From NCBI GenBank assembly GCA_022410635.1, contig JAJVDF010000018.1, forward strand, positions 212,582 to 276,581: 64,000 nt of DNA, in the 5' to 3' direction. This DNA is from Tretioscincus oriximinensis (lineage: Eukaryota > Chordata > Lepidosauria > Squamata > Gymnophthalmidae). Of the stretch, positions 11,135-21,066 are shown in pieces. Numbering within the stretch: position 1 is the first letter of the stretch; the number at the start of each line of letters is the position of its first letter. A model generated the notes under the pieces. The model had not been told where the DNA came from and ran no database searches. It saw nothing but the letters and a program-made list of their open reading frames with translations. The translations under genes were made by a program, and so were the position numbers.

Positions 11135-11247
11135 AGTAGACCTGTCTACGAAAGCTTATGCCAACCACTTTTCTCAAGTTAGTCTCAAAGTGCTGCTAGC
11201 TCCTTTGCTGGACTTTCTGCTAGACTAACACGGCTATTTCTCTGAAA
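11135..11247 (+). repeat. Foldback retroposon, right half (rest in gap)
   Basis: These 113 bases are identical, by eye, to 13415-13527: the right arm (AGTAGACCTGTCTACGAAAG) plus the tail ending ACACGGCTATTTCTCTGAAA. The missing left arm probably lies in the gap. Confidence 0.85.
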
Positions 11248-12780
11248 CCGAGGTTATCAGTTATTTTTCTGGGTCTGTGATCTAGGCAGTTCCAAGCTTG
11301 CTGTATCTGTCATCAAAGTGGCTCTTCTATGATATCAAGTCTCCTTTTCACCTTTTCAGTGTATTCCACATCACTGCAATAAAACAAATATGGATTAAAG
11401 CACACTAAGGCTATTTTTTTTAAAAAAGAAAAACCCATTGCTTAGTGAAATAAATAGTTTTAATAAGTTCCTAATTAAAAAATTCAGACACAGAAAATAC
11501 ATTTCTGGCACTCCAGAGAATGTTATCGAACAAAAGGTTTTGACCTTATAATTTTAGTAGCTATCTAAAATCTTGTATTATTAAAATTTCATATTGAGCT
11601 GATATTTTACTTGCTCATCAGACCTCATATATAATACTGCAAGAATTCTTAACTTTTCTATATAGCAGATACTTTCCTTCCCATTTTGACCTCCTCTGGT
11701 AATATCTCATTGTTCTTTTAATGTTCTCTTTGGGTATATGTATAAACTACTTTGGCCTCTGAAATTGCTGGGTAGGAATATTTCTGCTGGGTGCCCAGAA
11801 GCAGCACATTCCTGATGTTACTTCTAAATGCCCACAGAATGGCACCAGGGCTGATACATCAGCTAGAGTGTAATGTGAACTTCTCAGAAGCAGTACATGA
11901 TTGGAGCTGGGCGTGTAAGGTTGTAGAATGCTCCAAAAATCCCTTCAAATTACTGGAAATATATTTTTATGTTTGAGTTTCACATGTTGTGGGAACAGAA
12001 ATATATAGTCAAGGTCTGTATTTAAAACTTTGTGGATTGTAAATAAAACATAAAATTAGAAACCTGTTTGGGTATAGTTTATTCAGTAACATAGGAACAT
12101 TTTTCCTGATCTGTTGATAACATAATATCTAATCACAACATGACCAGGTGTGACAAACTGAGAAGAGTTGGGACTGACAGACACAGAATTTAAGAAGACA
12201 GAAAAAAGTTGGATAAGACAGAAAAACAGAAAAAAAATAAAATGTCATTAACTTCTTTAAACCATAGCAGCACAATATGGAGTAAAGAAGATGTAAATTA
12301 CTTTGAACGTCATCTGTTCAAAAACTACTAATAGTGAATAAATCAGGTGTTAATCTGAAACAGTGGACAAGAAAACAGCTAAGCTTGAACAGAAACTCCT
12401 TTAAAGTAAGAATAAAATTTTGTAATGCTTCAGATGTTACTGGACTTCCATCAGTCAATGTTCAATGTTGATAGAAATTGAAGAGCAATAATGACTAGAG
12501 GGTTTCCTTAAAAGTACTTTCTATGATTTCTCTTAACTCCTTTATATGTGGAATATATGAAATCTTTGTTACCTAATAATTCTATTATTAAGATCATTTT
12601 TTAAAAATCTAGAAATATGCTAATATGTTTTGTCTGCATGGACCTAACATTATGCCAATCCAGAAAAATGACAAGAGGTCCTTCTTTGATTAACTGTACA
12701 CTTGTCTGACAATGTCTACAACTGTCCCAAGTTATTTTGTTCTTGTCCAGTCTTTGATGCTTTTCTGCTTGGTCTGACAC
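11248..12780. other. No recognised feature
   Basis: AT-rich, apparently unique sequence without a gene. Short open frames lack motifs. Confidence 0.4.
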
Positions 12781-12784
12781 TAGA

Positions 12785-12925
12785 AAAATGCCACAGACCC
12801 AACAATAAAAACAAAATACAAAGTGAACATATTAAAAACAAAAGTGCCTGTAATTGGAGAAACTGCCTGATGCATCTCAGGAAGGGAGACTATTCCACAG
12901 TCTGTTATCACACAAATAGTTACAT
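12785..12925 (-). repeat. L2-like repeat, degenerate
   Basis: ACAATAAAAACAAAATACAA, then CTGCCTGATGCATCTCAGGA and GGGAGACTATTCCACAGTC. The order matches the better copies at 48.2 kb and 30.8 kb. Confidence 0.5.
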
Positions 12926-13311
12926 CTGGACTTTACATTAAGTATCCATGATCACTTAAGGGGTTTCTACTCTCTCTACTTCCCCAAACTGCAACAAATG
13001 ATACCATTCCTTTCCCAAAGTAGATTGTGCAATAACAATAGTGAAGTTAGGTACAAAATGGAGGAATGGGTGAAGAGCCTGTGGGTTACTTCAGATCCTG
13101 GCTGGTGCTGACCTGTGCATTGTGCTGCTGGGAGGCACTGCACTGTATCAACGAGGGGTGGGCTTACAGATGGCATCTTGCCCAATAGTGTTGCTTTAAG
13201 TTGATGGACACTAATTGCCTTGATGCCATGAACGTGAATTAGTTAAAGAATACTGAACTATAGTGGTATAGGTAGGCAGTGTCTGGATACAGTTTATTAG
13301 TTGTCACTAAC
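12926..13311. other. No recognised feature
   Basis: Between an L2-like relic and the foldback retroposon. An open frame on the minus strand has no motif. Confidence 0.35.
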
Positions 13312-13324
13312 TCCCCTATTAACA

Positions 13325-13527
13325 GCAAAGGAGCTAGCAGCACTTTGAGACTAACTTGAGAAAAGTGGTTGGCATAAGCTTTCGTAGACAGGTCTACTAA
13401 CTGAGCATCTGAAGAGTAGACCTGTCTACGAAAGCTTATGCCAACCACTTTTCTCAAGTTAGTCTCAAAGTGCTGCTAGCTCCTTTGCTGGACTTTCTGC
13501 TAGACTAACACGGCTATTTCTCTGAAA
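13325..13527 (+). mobile_element. Foldback short retroposon with 76-bp perfect inverted arms
   Basis: Left arm 13323-13398 and right arm 13415-13490 are perfect reverse complements across a 16-base spacer. The right arm continues into a tail ending ACACGGCTATTTCTCTGAAA (to 13527). The target sequence TCCCCTATTAACA occurs on both sides (13312-13324 and 13528-13540): a 13-bp duplication, typical of LINE-mediated retroposition rather than of a cut-and-paste transposon. The right half, starting near GCATCTGAAG, is the canonical form of a repeat common in sauropsid genomes. The left arm is an extra inverted copy. Confidence 0.9.
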
Positions 13528-13540
13528 TCCCCTATTAACA

Positions 13541-14533
13541 TAATTTCTACGTGTTGCAGAATGACACTATGCTCTTCTCCAGAAAGTAGTATAAATGTAA
13601 TTATGCTAGTGAGTAATTCCTTTTAAAACAGTGCTGGAAACAGCAGTTTGAACTTAAACAAATAATTATTTATTAACAAGCAAGGCTTCTTTAAACTATT
13701 ACTTTTACTTCCTTATGATGACTCAGATTACCGCAGTGCTTTGACTTCCCTTTTCAATTGCAATGTTTCAGCAATTTATTCTATAACTATAGTGTCAAAG
13801 CAGTTTAATCATTCACATTTTCTATCTCACTATTTTTTCTTATGAAATCCTTAAGGCAGAGCTTTCTTCTGTTCAAACAAAACTCTAAAATTCAACTCCC
13901 ATCATTTCAAAAGGGAGCCCCTTCCAACACATTTCCACGTTGAATTTTTTCTCCTCTAAACCTTTGAATTCTTCAAGTGAACTCATTACACTAACATATG
14001 CTTGCAATATCTCATCAAATAGTAAAAGGTCTTCAGGTTTTGCAGTGTTGTTGAGTGACGTTGCAGAAAGGCACCCGGAAGTCTTCTCATTAATCGTCTC
14101 TCAGCTATTTCCATTTTGCTTAAGGTAGGTTCTAAGAAATACAAGGAAATTTGCACACCACATGATTAAAGTAGCTTTCAAAAACAAATTTCAAAGTCAA
14201 ATTCATGATAAAAATTGATGATGCAAAAGTGATTGGACACTTGATAGGTGAATAGGCAGTGATGGTGAGGCCTTCCATTCAGCCATGGGTGCTTAGTAGT
14301 AGCTGGAGGCAGAGGACAGCTGCACTTGGGAGGTCACAGGTTGAGATGGATAGGAGGTGGCAGGTAGTCCATGAATGCAACAGTGGGCCCCTGCATCCTG
14401 TTGACAATCTCTCCCACTGGCATGGGCTAGTGGGTGAAAACCCCTCGCACTAGGGCATGGAGGGGCTGTGCCGATGAGCCAGGAGATAGTCAACAGTCTG
14501 ATCTCCTGCCTTTTGCTCTCTCTCACGCACCAC
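13541..14533. other. No recognised feature
   Basis: AT-rich to about 14240, then a more GC-balanced stretch (14250-14470) that I could not identify. The opposing open frames there have no motif. Confidence 0.4.
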
Positions 14534-14722
14534 TGGGATGCATCTCTTGATACTGTCTCTGCAATGGAGCAACAGGCAGTATTCCTGAAATACCTTTTGC
14601 AGAGAATCAGGTACAGGAGAGTGTTTTGCCTTCTTTTTCATGAGACTACTCAGGTGCAATTGGTGGGACACGGTGTGAACTAGACGGCCTGATTCAGCAG
14701 GGCTCCTCTTATGTTCTTTTGC
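14534..14722 (+). mobile_element. CR1 LINE 3' end, divergent subfamily
   Basis: ATGGAGCAACAGGCAGTATT, CTCAGGTGCAATTGGTGGG and CTCCTCTTATGTTCTTTT follow the CR1 3' UTR order, but with many differences from the copies at 24.9 or 62.6 kb. Confidence 0.8.
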
Positions 14723-16300
14723 TCTATAATGTATATCAGGTAATCTTCCCATATATGAGAAAAGGAAGTGTGCATATAATAAAATTTACCATTTTTGCAA
14801 AAAGCCATCTTCTCCTCTCAATTGTGTTGTAACATACGTTTATAAAAACATTGGAAACAGGAGAAGGAGAACATTCTTATTTGTTATGAACAAAATGTTC
14901 TCTCTCATGGGGATAAGCATCTAGTGGATGTGGATCTCATTTAATGTAATGCCTTAGAGATTCAAATAAATAAATATGTATTTAGATACACCGGGCACTT
15001 TTGAATGCAGAGATTGTTCCTTTCTAGGATACAGGATGTGGCTTTAGGGTAGCTCTCTGTGTTTGGTCATAAAGTGCAAAACATTATTCCTCTTGTACCT
15101 TCAGATTGAGAAAATTAATGTTGTAAACAGCAGTAAAATTTACAGAAGAAGGTTTTGCCTGCCTCAAAATATGGCTACAGAAAGTGGATGTCATGTATGT
15201 TTTGGCACAAAGCAATTAGGCAGAATCCCAAATAATCCCTAATCCCAGCAGAAGCATGCCTTTTTCTAAAATGGATTTAAACATCATAACAGCTTCAAAT
15301 GTGCTGAAGTGTAAAGGTATGTGTGTGTTATGTATATGAGAGAGAGAAAGATTGTCCATGTTCAAGATGAACAAAATATTAGCTTTTTGAACATTGAAAG
15401 TTTGGTATAAAATGTTCATGAATGCAAAGTGTGGAAAATTAATCTAGATATAAAACCATCAATTAATATGTTCCCACATTTTATCAAGCCAAGCTTTCAA
15501 TGTTCAAAAAGCTAATATTTTGTTGCCATAATGGAATTTACCCAAATAGCTTGATGGAAACCTTGGTATTATTATATAAACATATGATGGCAAAAATAAA
15601 ATTCTACTAAAAAGAGAGGAAAATATTAGCTTTGGATAGTTTGTAATTTAAGGAGCATCAACTGATTTATCCAAATATCATTATTGAAGTATAATACAAG
15701 AAAATAAAAGCTCAGAAGCAGAACTCTTATTTCCCAAATTTCTATCTTCAAATTATTCTGAGAACTGCATGTTTAATCTGCCACATAAATTTAGAAGCAT
15801 TCTAGATTTTTTAAAATCCCCAGAAAGAATAATTAGTAGAAATCTGAAAAGTTGCTTGGAGCTTAAAATAAGCAATCTTAAGTGCTAGGAAAATTGAAAA
15901 GGTGTATGTGGAAGGGAATAACATACAACATTCCTACCATATTGGAATTCTGTTTAGCTCCTCCTGCATTATTTCAGCTTGTAATCATGCACTATTGTTC
16001 CCTATCCCTGATGTTAGGATCAGCCCCTTCCATTTGTGCATCTCTGACCTACACGCTCTGGGCAGATTGCATGGACTTTGGTTTGATAAGTACAAGATAC
16101 TTAGGGGAAGAAAGCAGAACGAGCTATCTTCGTTTGGCCACATGGTGGAGCATCATTGAAAGAAATCCTTGATATCGATGTTACCGTACATCTCTAGCTG
16201 GAAAACATTATGAGTTCAAAAGAAGGAACGAAAGAGAAACTGACACCGTGACAGCTTTTGGGATGCATGTTACCTGTACCAGCATAACATATATACATTT
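14723..16300. other. Upstream flank of the opsin gene; contains an inverted repeat
   Basis: No repeat family recognised apart from the inverted repeat at 15372-15522. The region presumably contains the opsin promoter and 5' UTR, but I cannot place a transcription start. ATATATACATTTT at about 16288-16300 is only a weak TATA-like string. Confidence 0.4.
15372..15522. repeat. Inverted repeat, 34-bp arms
   Basis: Left arm 15372-15405 (CAAAATATTAGCTTTTTGAA...) and right arm 15489-15522 are reverse complements with one mismatch, separated by 83 bases. The pairing continues loosely inward (ATAAAATG / CATTTTAT). It sits about 0.85 kb upstream of the opsin start codon. No target duplication was found. 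Confidence 0.85.
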
Positions 16301-16367
16301 TTTCCTCTGCTAATCTTGCAATGCTTAGCCAGGTGGCTGAAGGAGCTCTTGGAAGAGACTTACTGAG

Positions 16368-16749
16368 ATGATTGTGCCTAGCACCAGCCCCAGTTGCAGT
16401 GGTGTTAACAGTGTCTGGTGCAGCAGTGGTGGCAGCAGCAGCAGCAGCAATGGCAACCACCAGTATGGGAAAGAGCAGCATCTGAGCCCTACTGGACATC
16501 TAATCACAGCCATCTGCCTTGGGGTAATTGGGATTTTTGGCTTTCTTAACAATCTTCTGGTCTTGATACTTTTCTGTCGGAATAAGGTGCTGCGCTCTCC
16601 AATTAACTTGCTACTAATGAACATTTCAGTGAGTGATCTAATGGTGTGCATTGTGGGCACTCCTTTCAGCTTTGCTGCCAGCACGCAGGGAAAATGGCTC
16701 ATTGGAGTTGCAGGCTGTGTGTGGTATGGTTTCGCCAACACCTTCTTTG
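16368..16749 (+). CDS. TMTOPS: TMT-type non-visual opsin, exon 1 (residues 1-127 and first base of 128)
   Basis: Encodes the N-terminus, TM1, TM2 and the start of TM3 of a teleost-multiple-tissue (encephalopsin/OPN3-group) opsin, a retinal-based G-protein-coupled photoreceptor of the plasma membrane. An in-frame TGA at 16338 precedes the first ATG at 16368, which fixes the start. Residues 1-40 form a Ser/Gly-rich extracellular tail that includes an (AGC)n-encoded Ser run at 23-27. TM1 (about 45-69) holds the GFLNNLLVL motif, with the conserved Asn of TM1. TM2 (about 78-104) holds NLLLMNISVSDL, with the conserved Asp90. Cys117 is the TM3 disulfide cysteine. It is followed by Trp-Tyr at 119-120, which places Tyr at the visual-pigment counterion position (bovine 113). 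The exon ends at a consensus GTAAGT donor in phase 1. The frame is intact. Family membership is clear to me; the exact TMT paralogue is not. Confidence 0.93.
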
Positions 16750-17271
16750 GTAAGTACCACTTTGTTGTGTTGCACCCAAGTAGTAGCAAGATGCCTTTAC
16801 TCCCTCTGCTGGCTCCGTCTGCTCAGCAAGTTCCATTCAGTGCTTACAACTCTGGTTGTTTTCACTTTGAATCTTGTCAGAAAGCAGCTTTACTTTGTTT
16901 TACTGCCTTTCCACAATAATGACAAACTAGATCATTTTGTAGTTCCTGAAGGATGTTAGTGTTTCTGGTTATGGGAAAGTCAATGTTCTTTTTATGTTTA
17001 GAAAAGTGTCAGAGTATAGCTCACTTGTTTTTGAAAGCACGTAAGATAAGATTTAATGCATTTTAGGCTGCATTTTCATGTTAAACGTTGATGTTCTCTG
17101 TGTGTGTATGAGTGCACCCATGTGTGCATGACAGAGATAATGAAGAGGGAGAGGAGAATGGGATCAAGTGTCTAGAAGTATCAGAAATTCTGCTACTGGA
17201 CAAACTACTAAGGACAGAGCTCTCAGAGCATAGTCAGATGTGTTATTTACCCAGAAAAGTACTTTGAAGAA
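16750..17271. other. Start of opsin intron 1
   Basis: Begins GTAAGT. The frame of exon 1 runs on to 16919 by chance. There is a GT-rich patch at 17097-17130. Nothing else is recognised before the CR1. Confidence 0.6.
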
Positions 17272-17512
17272 GTGTCTGGAGCTAGCAGCCTAGATAGCTT
17301 TAAGTCAGGATTAGACAAGTTAATAAATAGCTATGGATCTCTTGATACTGCCTCCAAGGTGGAGCAACAGGCAGTATTCTTGAAATCTAGAACAGGTGAA
17401 TGTATTGCCTTCTTCTGTTTGGGACTGCAATTGGTGAGCCACTTTGAGAGACAGAAAGTTGGACTAGATGGACTGTGGCCAGATTCAGCAGGGCTCCTTT
17501 TATATACTTATG
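17272..17512 (+). mobile_element. CR1 LINE 3' fragment, divergent subfamily
   Basis: The end of ORF2 (Ser-Leu-Asp-Ser-Phe-Lys-Ser-Gly-Leu-Asp frame), then GGTGGAGCAACAGGCAGTAT and the 3' UTR ending near CTCCTTTTATATACTTATGA. It resembles the subfamily at 14.6 kb and 42.3 kb. Confidence 0.85.
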
Positions 17513-18771
17513 AGGAAGGGGAGACCTGTATCAGACAGTGAATGTATATGAGCAAGCAATGGTATAATTGAACAAGTGAGTCTATAAAGAATTAAATCCC
17601 CAAGTGATCGACTGTGTATTGGGATAAAGAAAGCAGTCCTTTGGCATAGTACAATAGTACATGTTAAAGGAAGCTGTAGATGTTTAGGCTTCTTCAGAGA
17701 GAACAATAAGATTTGCATAGAATGTTCAGCACTTATGTTCTTGAAAATTTGTTCCTGAATAAAAAAGAGTAAAAAAAAGTCACTGGGATCCAGTTGTATT
17801 ATTTTACCATCGTTGCAAATAAAAAATTTGTAAAAATGAGAAACAGAAATGATGAATGTGCCTATTTTCAGAGTTAGCTTTTGAAAACTGAGTTCGCGAT
17901 TCCACTTGATGACAGATGTGCCATAAAACAGTAATATTACCCTGTCATGTCCCGGCACAATGGTAGCCATTATCCCATTTTCAGACACCATCTTTGGAGG
18001 GTGCAGTTTAACTCCCACAACCTGAACCCAGATAACCTGTGTTAGCCTATGTACAGTATGTATACATTCATGTGTTTATTTAGCATGTATTTTAATTAAC
18101 ATATATGATTGATTGTATGTAACTTGTATGGTTGTATTGTTTGATATTAGACTGTTTTACTGTTCTGCTCAGCTGGGATTTTGCATGTCAATTGTGAGCT
18201 AAAGGAATGGGAAGTCACCAAAATAAACATTGTAGCCAATGAGAAATGAACACGTTTTCTAGAGAAGTTATGATTGGTCCAGTCAAGCAGTGGAAAAGTA
18301 TAAATGAGAAGCAAGGAATTTACTTTAAGCAAGGAATGAAGTGTTCTGAATATGGTTCCTGAATAATTTAATGTTTGGAGAGCTGAGGGTTTGTTGAACC
18401 AGCACATTACACTCTCCAAAGACTGTAATTTTATTCCAAAATGAAATCAAATAGATGTCCTATCAGATAGCAATAGCAGTGTTCACTTCACATTCCCCAC
18501 ACATTTCATGCAGGTAAATGGGATCAAAGAAGATATTAGTATGATAAAATGATTAGAAGCATCAAGAAAATGATCCGTAATTTTAAGTTATTGTTCTCAC
18601 ATAAAAAATGAGCTAGAGATTCATACCTTTAATAGGTGCAGCAGGCATTAGAAGCTGTATCTGGTATAATGTCCCCTCTTCTATAGTCATTAAAGGTGCA
18701 AAGATCTATCCTATTTTTATGTGGGTACCCTATCCTAAATATACAATTGCACTGTGAAGAAATGAAATTTG
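17513..18771. other. Intron 1, no recognised feature
   Basis: AT-rich unique-looking sequence. The minus-strand open frame at 17500-18018 has no recognisable domain and partly overlaps the CR1 end. Confidence 0.4.
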
Positions 18772-18779
18772 AATTAAGG

Positions 18780-19109
18780 TAGGGTTGCCATACCAAAACC
18801 GGGACGGGGTGGGGTGGGGTGCGTGCACGCGCGCGCATACGGACGTGTGCGTGCACGTGCGCATGTACGCACGTGCGCTCGCGCACTTATGCGCGGGTGC
18901 GCGCGCATGCGCATACGGACGCTTGTAGCGAGACAGGCAGAACGTATTTCCTGCCTGTCTCACAAGCGTCCATGCGCATGGGGGCAGGGGGGGGGGGGGG
19001 GGAGCGGCAACCCGGGATTTTAAAACTTTTTTTTTAAATCCAGCCGCGACAATAAAATTGTCCCTAAAACCGTGAATGTCCCGGTTTACCGGGACGTATG
19101 GCAACCCTA
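18780..19109. mobile_element. hAT-type MITE (330 bp) with Z-DNA-like core
   Basis: Terminal inverted repeat TAGGGTTGCCATAC / GTATGGCAACCCTA. The exact 8-bp target duplication AATTAAGG is at 18772-18779 and 19110-19117. The core (about 18820-18930) is an almost unbroken alternation of purine and pyrimidine (GCGCGCATACGG, GTGCGTGCACGTGCGC). It is followed by an inverted pair (GACAGGCAG / CTGCCTGTC, GGACGCTTGT / ACAAGCGTCC) and a run of about 16 G. No transposase is present. The Arg/Ala/His-rich open frames here come from the repeats. Confidence 0.93.
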
Positions 19110-19194
19110 AATTAAGGCCAAAATGATAGTTGGAGCATAACATCTGCACACATTGAGGCAGGGAAAAATTGTATCATAGGATATAAATATGGAA

Positions 19195-19308
19195 AGGATT
19201 TGTTTATTTTATCATTGATTAATTTACATTTATGTTCTGCCCTATATTCAAATGTGTCAGGGTGGATCACAGTAGAAAAAATATGATTCCAACAAGGGAA
19301 ATAATCAA
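19195..19308 (-). repeat. L2-like repeat, degenerate
   Basis: TTTACATTTATGTTCTGCCC, TATATTCAAATGTGTCAGGG, TGGATCACAG: the tail-proximal part of the family. It is interrupted by the foldback retroposon and probably resumes at about 19930. Confidence 0.5.
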
Positions 19309-19319
19309 GGAATTAATAG

Positions 19320-19490
19320 TCCAGCAAAGGGGCTAGTAGCACTTTGAGACTAACAGGAGAAAAGTGGGTGGCATAAGCTTTCATAGACACGTCTACTTAT
19401 GCCACCCACTTTTCTCCTGTTAGTCTCAAAGTGTTATTAGCCCCTTTGTTGGACTTTCTACTGGACTAACACGGCTATTTATCTGAAAAA
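19320..19490 (+). mobile_element. Foldback short retroposon, second copy
   Basis: Left arm 19321-19377 and right arm 19396-19452 are reverse complements with about 3 mismatches in 57, around an 18-base centre. The tail ends ACACGGCTATTTATCTGAAA. The flanking duplication GGAATTAATAG (19309-19319, 19491-19501) has 11 bp, or 13 with the ambiguous AA. Differences from the 13325 copy are mirrored in both arms (see findings). Confidence 0.9.
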
Positions 19491-19619
19491 GGAATTAATA
19501 GCATGTGCCCAAATGGTTATAGTTTGGAGTTGAAAGGACAACTCAAAATAGACAATTGGCAGTTGGTATGATTATATAATAGAACTATTAGCAGAGATAT
19601 CACAATGTAAGATTAACAA

Positions 19620-19900
19620 TGTGGGGAACACAGAAAAGCTTAGAGAACATAAACCAAAATGGATACAAGTGAAGGATTGTGTACAAATGGAGCGAAGCCA
19701 AAAAGTTGAAATTAAACCTAATCTTCTTGCTGGAATAAATCTCTCACTGAAGGAGGAAGCTGGTAAGAGACCCCGAGTAGAGGAATGGAGTGGGTGGGAA
19801 GGGTAATCAGGAAACGTTAACCTAAGTAATTGTATTGTATTGATGTTGAATATGTTAAAACTCAATAAAAAATATTTTAAAATATAGTTAAAATACCGGC
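19620..19900 (+). mobile_element. Probable L1 LINE 3' end
   Basis: An A/G-rich frame (19621-19806: Lys/Glu/Pro-rich, ending ...Glu-Glu-Trp-Ser-Gly-Trp) is followed by GGTAATCAGG and CTCAATAAAAAATATTTT. This resembles the ORF2 end and poly(A) of reptile L1s. It is a short fragment, so the assignment is moderate. Confidence 0.45.
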
Positions 19901-19924
19901 ATTTAAAATGGGACAACTAAAACC

Positions 19925-20130
19925 AGTAATAGTGTCTGCAAAAATGGGGTGATAATTGGCACAGCTGAAGTTGAGGGTGAACCGGTGCATCTTCAGTAGG
20001 TGTCTAAATATGAATAGTGTAAGTGCCTGGTACACCTCAGAAAAGAGACAATTCCATAACTTGTGGTTATCACAGAAAAGGTCCTCTCACTTACCCACAC
20101 CCCTTTGAGGTCATCAAGTCTTGTTCCCAA
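19925..20130 (-). repeat. L2-like repeat, degenerate (continuation)
   Basis: GGTGCATCTTCAGTAGGTGT, GTGCCTGGTACACCTCAGAA, AGAGACAATTCCATAACTTG. The order matches the copy at 30.8 kb. Confidence 0.5.
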
Positions 20131-20271
20131 CTTTATGTAGGAATCTAAATCAAGACATCTCCAGTGAAAGAGAGGATGCTGCTTCTCTAAGTAAAACTAC
20201 TGAATCCTCATAGTCAGGAAAGTGAATGAATATTTAGCTGCAATGTACTTTGTTGTAACTTCAATAACAAA

Positions 20272-20365
20272 AGAAGAAGTGGATGTATCTACAAAAGCTC
20301 ATGCCATCTACCTTTCTCCTGTTGGTCTCCAACTGCTACAAGCTCACTTGATGGACTTTCAATAA
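20272..20365 (+). repeat. Foldback-family repeat, single old copy
   Basis: AGAAGAAGTGGATGTATCTA, ACAAAAGCTCATGCC, TCCTGTTGGTCTCCAACTGC. This is the canonical (right-arm) orientation only, diverged, with no inverted arm. Confidence 0.65.
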
Positions 20366-20949
20366 CAATAGGTCATTATTGGAAGAGTCTTGATATATTT
20401 CTTCTTTGTCTCTCTCAGGCAGTTCAAACTATGTTCTCTTTTTTCTTGCCATAACAGAACATTGATTTTGATTTAGTTGACTAAAATTGCAGTCTCCTTT
20501 TTTTGCACATACTGTTGCCAAGTCAAGCACACGTCCATTTTTATTCCTTGGTTCTAAATGTAGCACATTGATATTTCCTTCCATTTGATTTGATTTTATT
20601 AGCTGGGGCCTTGTGTTGTAACCTATCAAGATAATTCTGAATTTTGATTCCATCTTCTCATTTGGAATAAAGTCCTGTTTAAACTGCTATATTCTGGAAT
20701 ATCCATAGTTTATTTCAGAAAATCCATCTATAATAGAATAAATAAATGATGTTTAGATATAGCTTCAGATTCGTGTCACCTCATTTTTCAATAATTGATG
20801 TGTCATAATGGAACTATCATAATGTATCAGCATCATAATGGAACTATCCATCATTCCATTTGATACTTTCATCAGTTTGGTGAGGGATCATCACTATTAT
20901 AATTTTATAACAATCTCTTGATTTCAATAGCAGAAATGGCATAAAACCT
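20366..20949. other. Intron 1, no recognised feature
   Basis: AT-rich. Contains a local near-duplication of ATCATAATGGAACTATC (about 20815-20848). Confidence 0.4.
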
Positions 20950-21066
20950 ATTTAGACATTCTTATCAAATCTAGCAAGGCGGACTAGATTGTAGCATGTT
21001 AGAGACAAAGAATAGGATAGGTGGCATGTACTTTTGGGGACAAGTCTACATCTTTAGATGCTCAAA
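20950..21066 (-). repeat. Foldback-family repeat, single old copy (reverse)
   Basis: Reading the minus strand: GAGCATCTAAAGATGTAGAC, CAAAAGTACATGCCACC, GCTACAATCTAGTCC. A diverged canonical copy without a second arm. Confidence 0.5.

Noticed and set aside
10200..11177. 325-codon minus-strand frame across the gap
   Set aside because: Consists almost entirely of N; the few real residues are from a foldback repeat.
16325..16789. 154-codon minus-strand open frame antisense to opsin exon 1
   Set aside because: Shadow of the coding exon; low-complexity Leu/Pro runs come from the (AGC)n and its surroundings.
17500..18018. 172-codon minus-strand open frame
   Set aside because: No recognisable domain, partly overlaps a CR1 end, and lies in an AT-rich intron; most likely chance.
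18730..19149. 139-codon Arg/Ala/His-rich minus-strand frame
   Set aside because: Produced by the alternating CG/CA core of a hAT MITE, not a gene.
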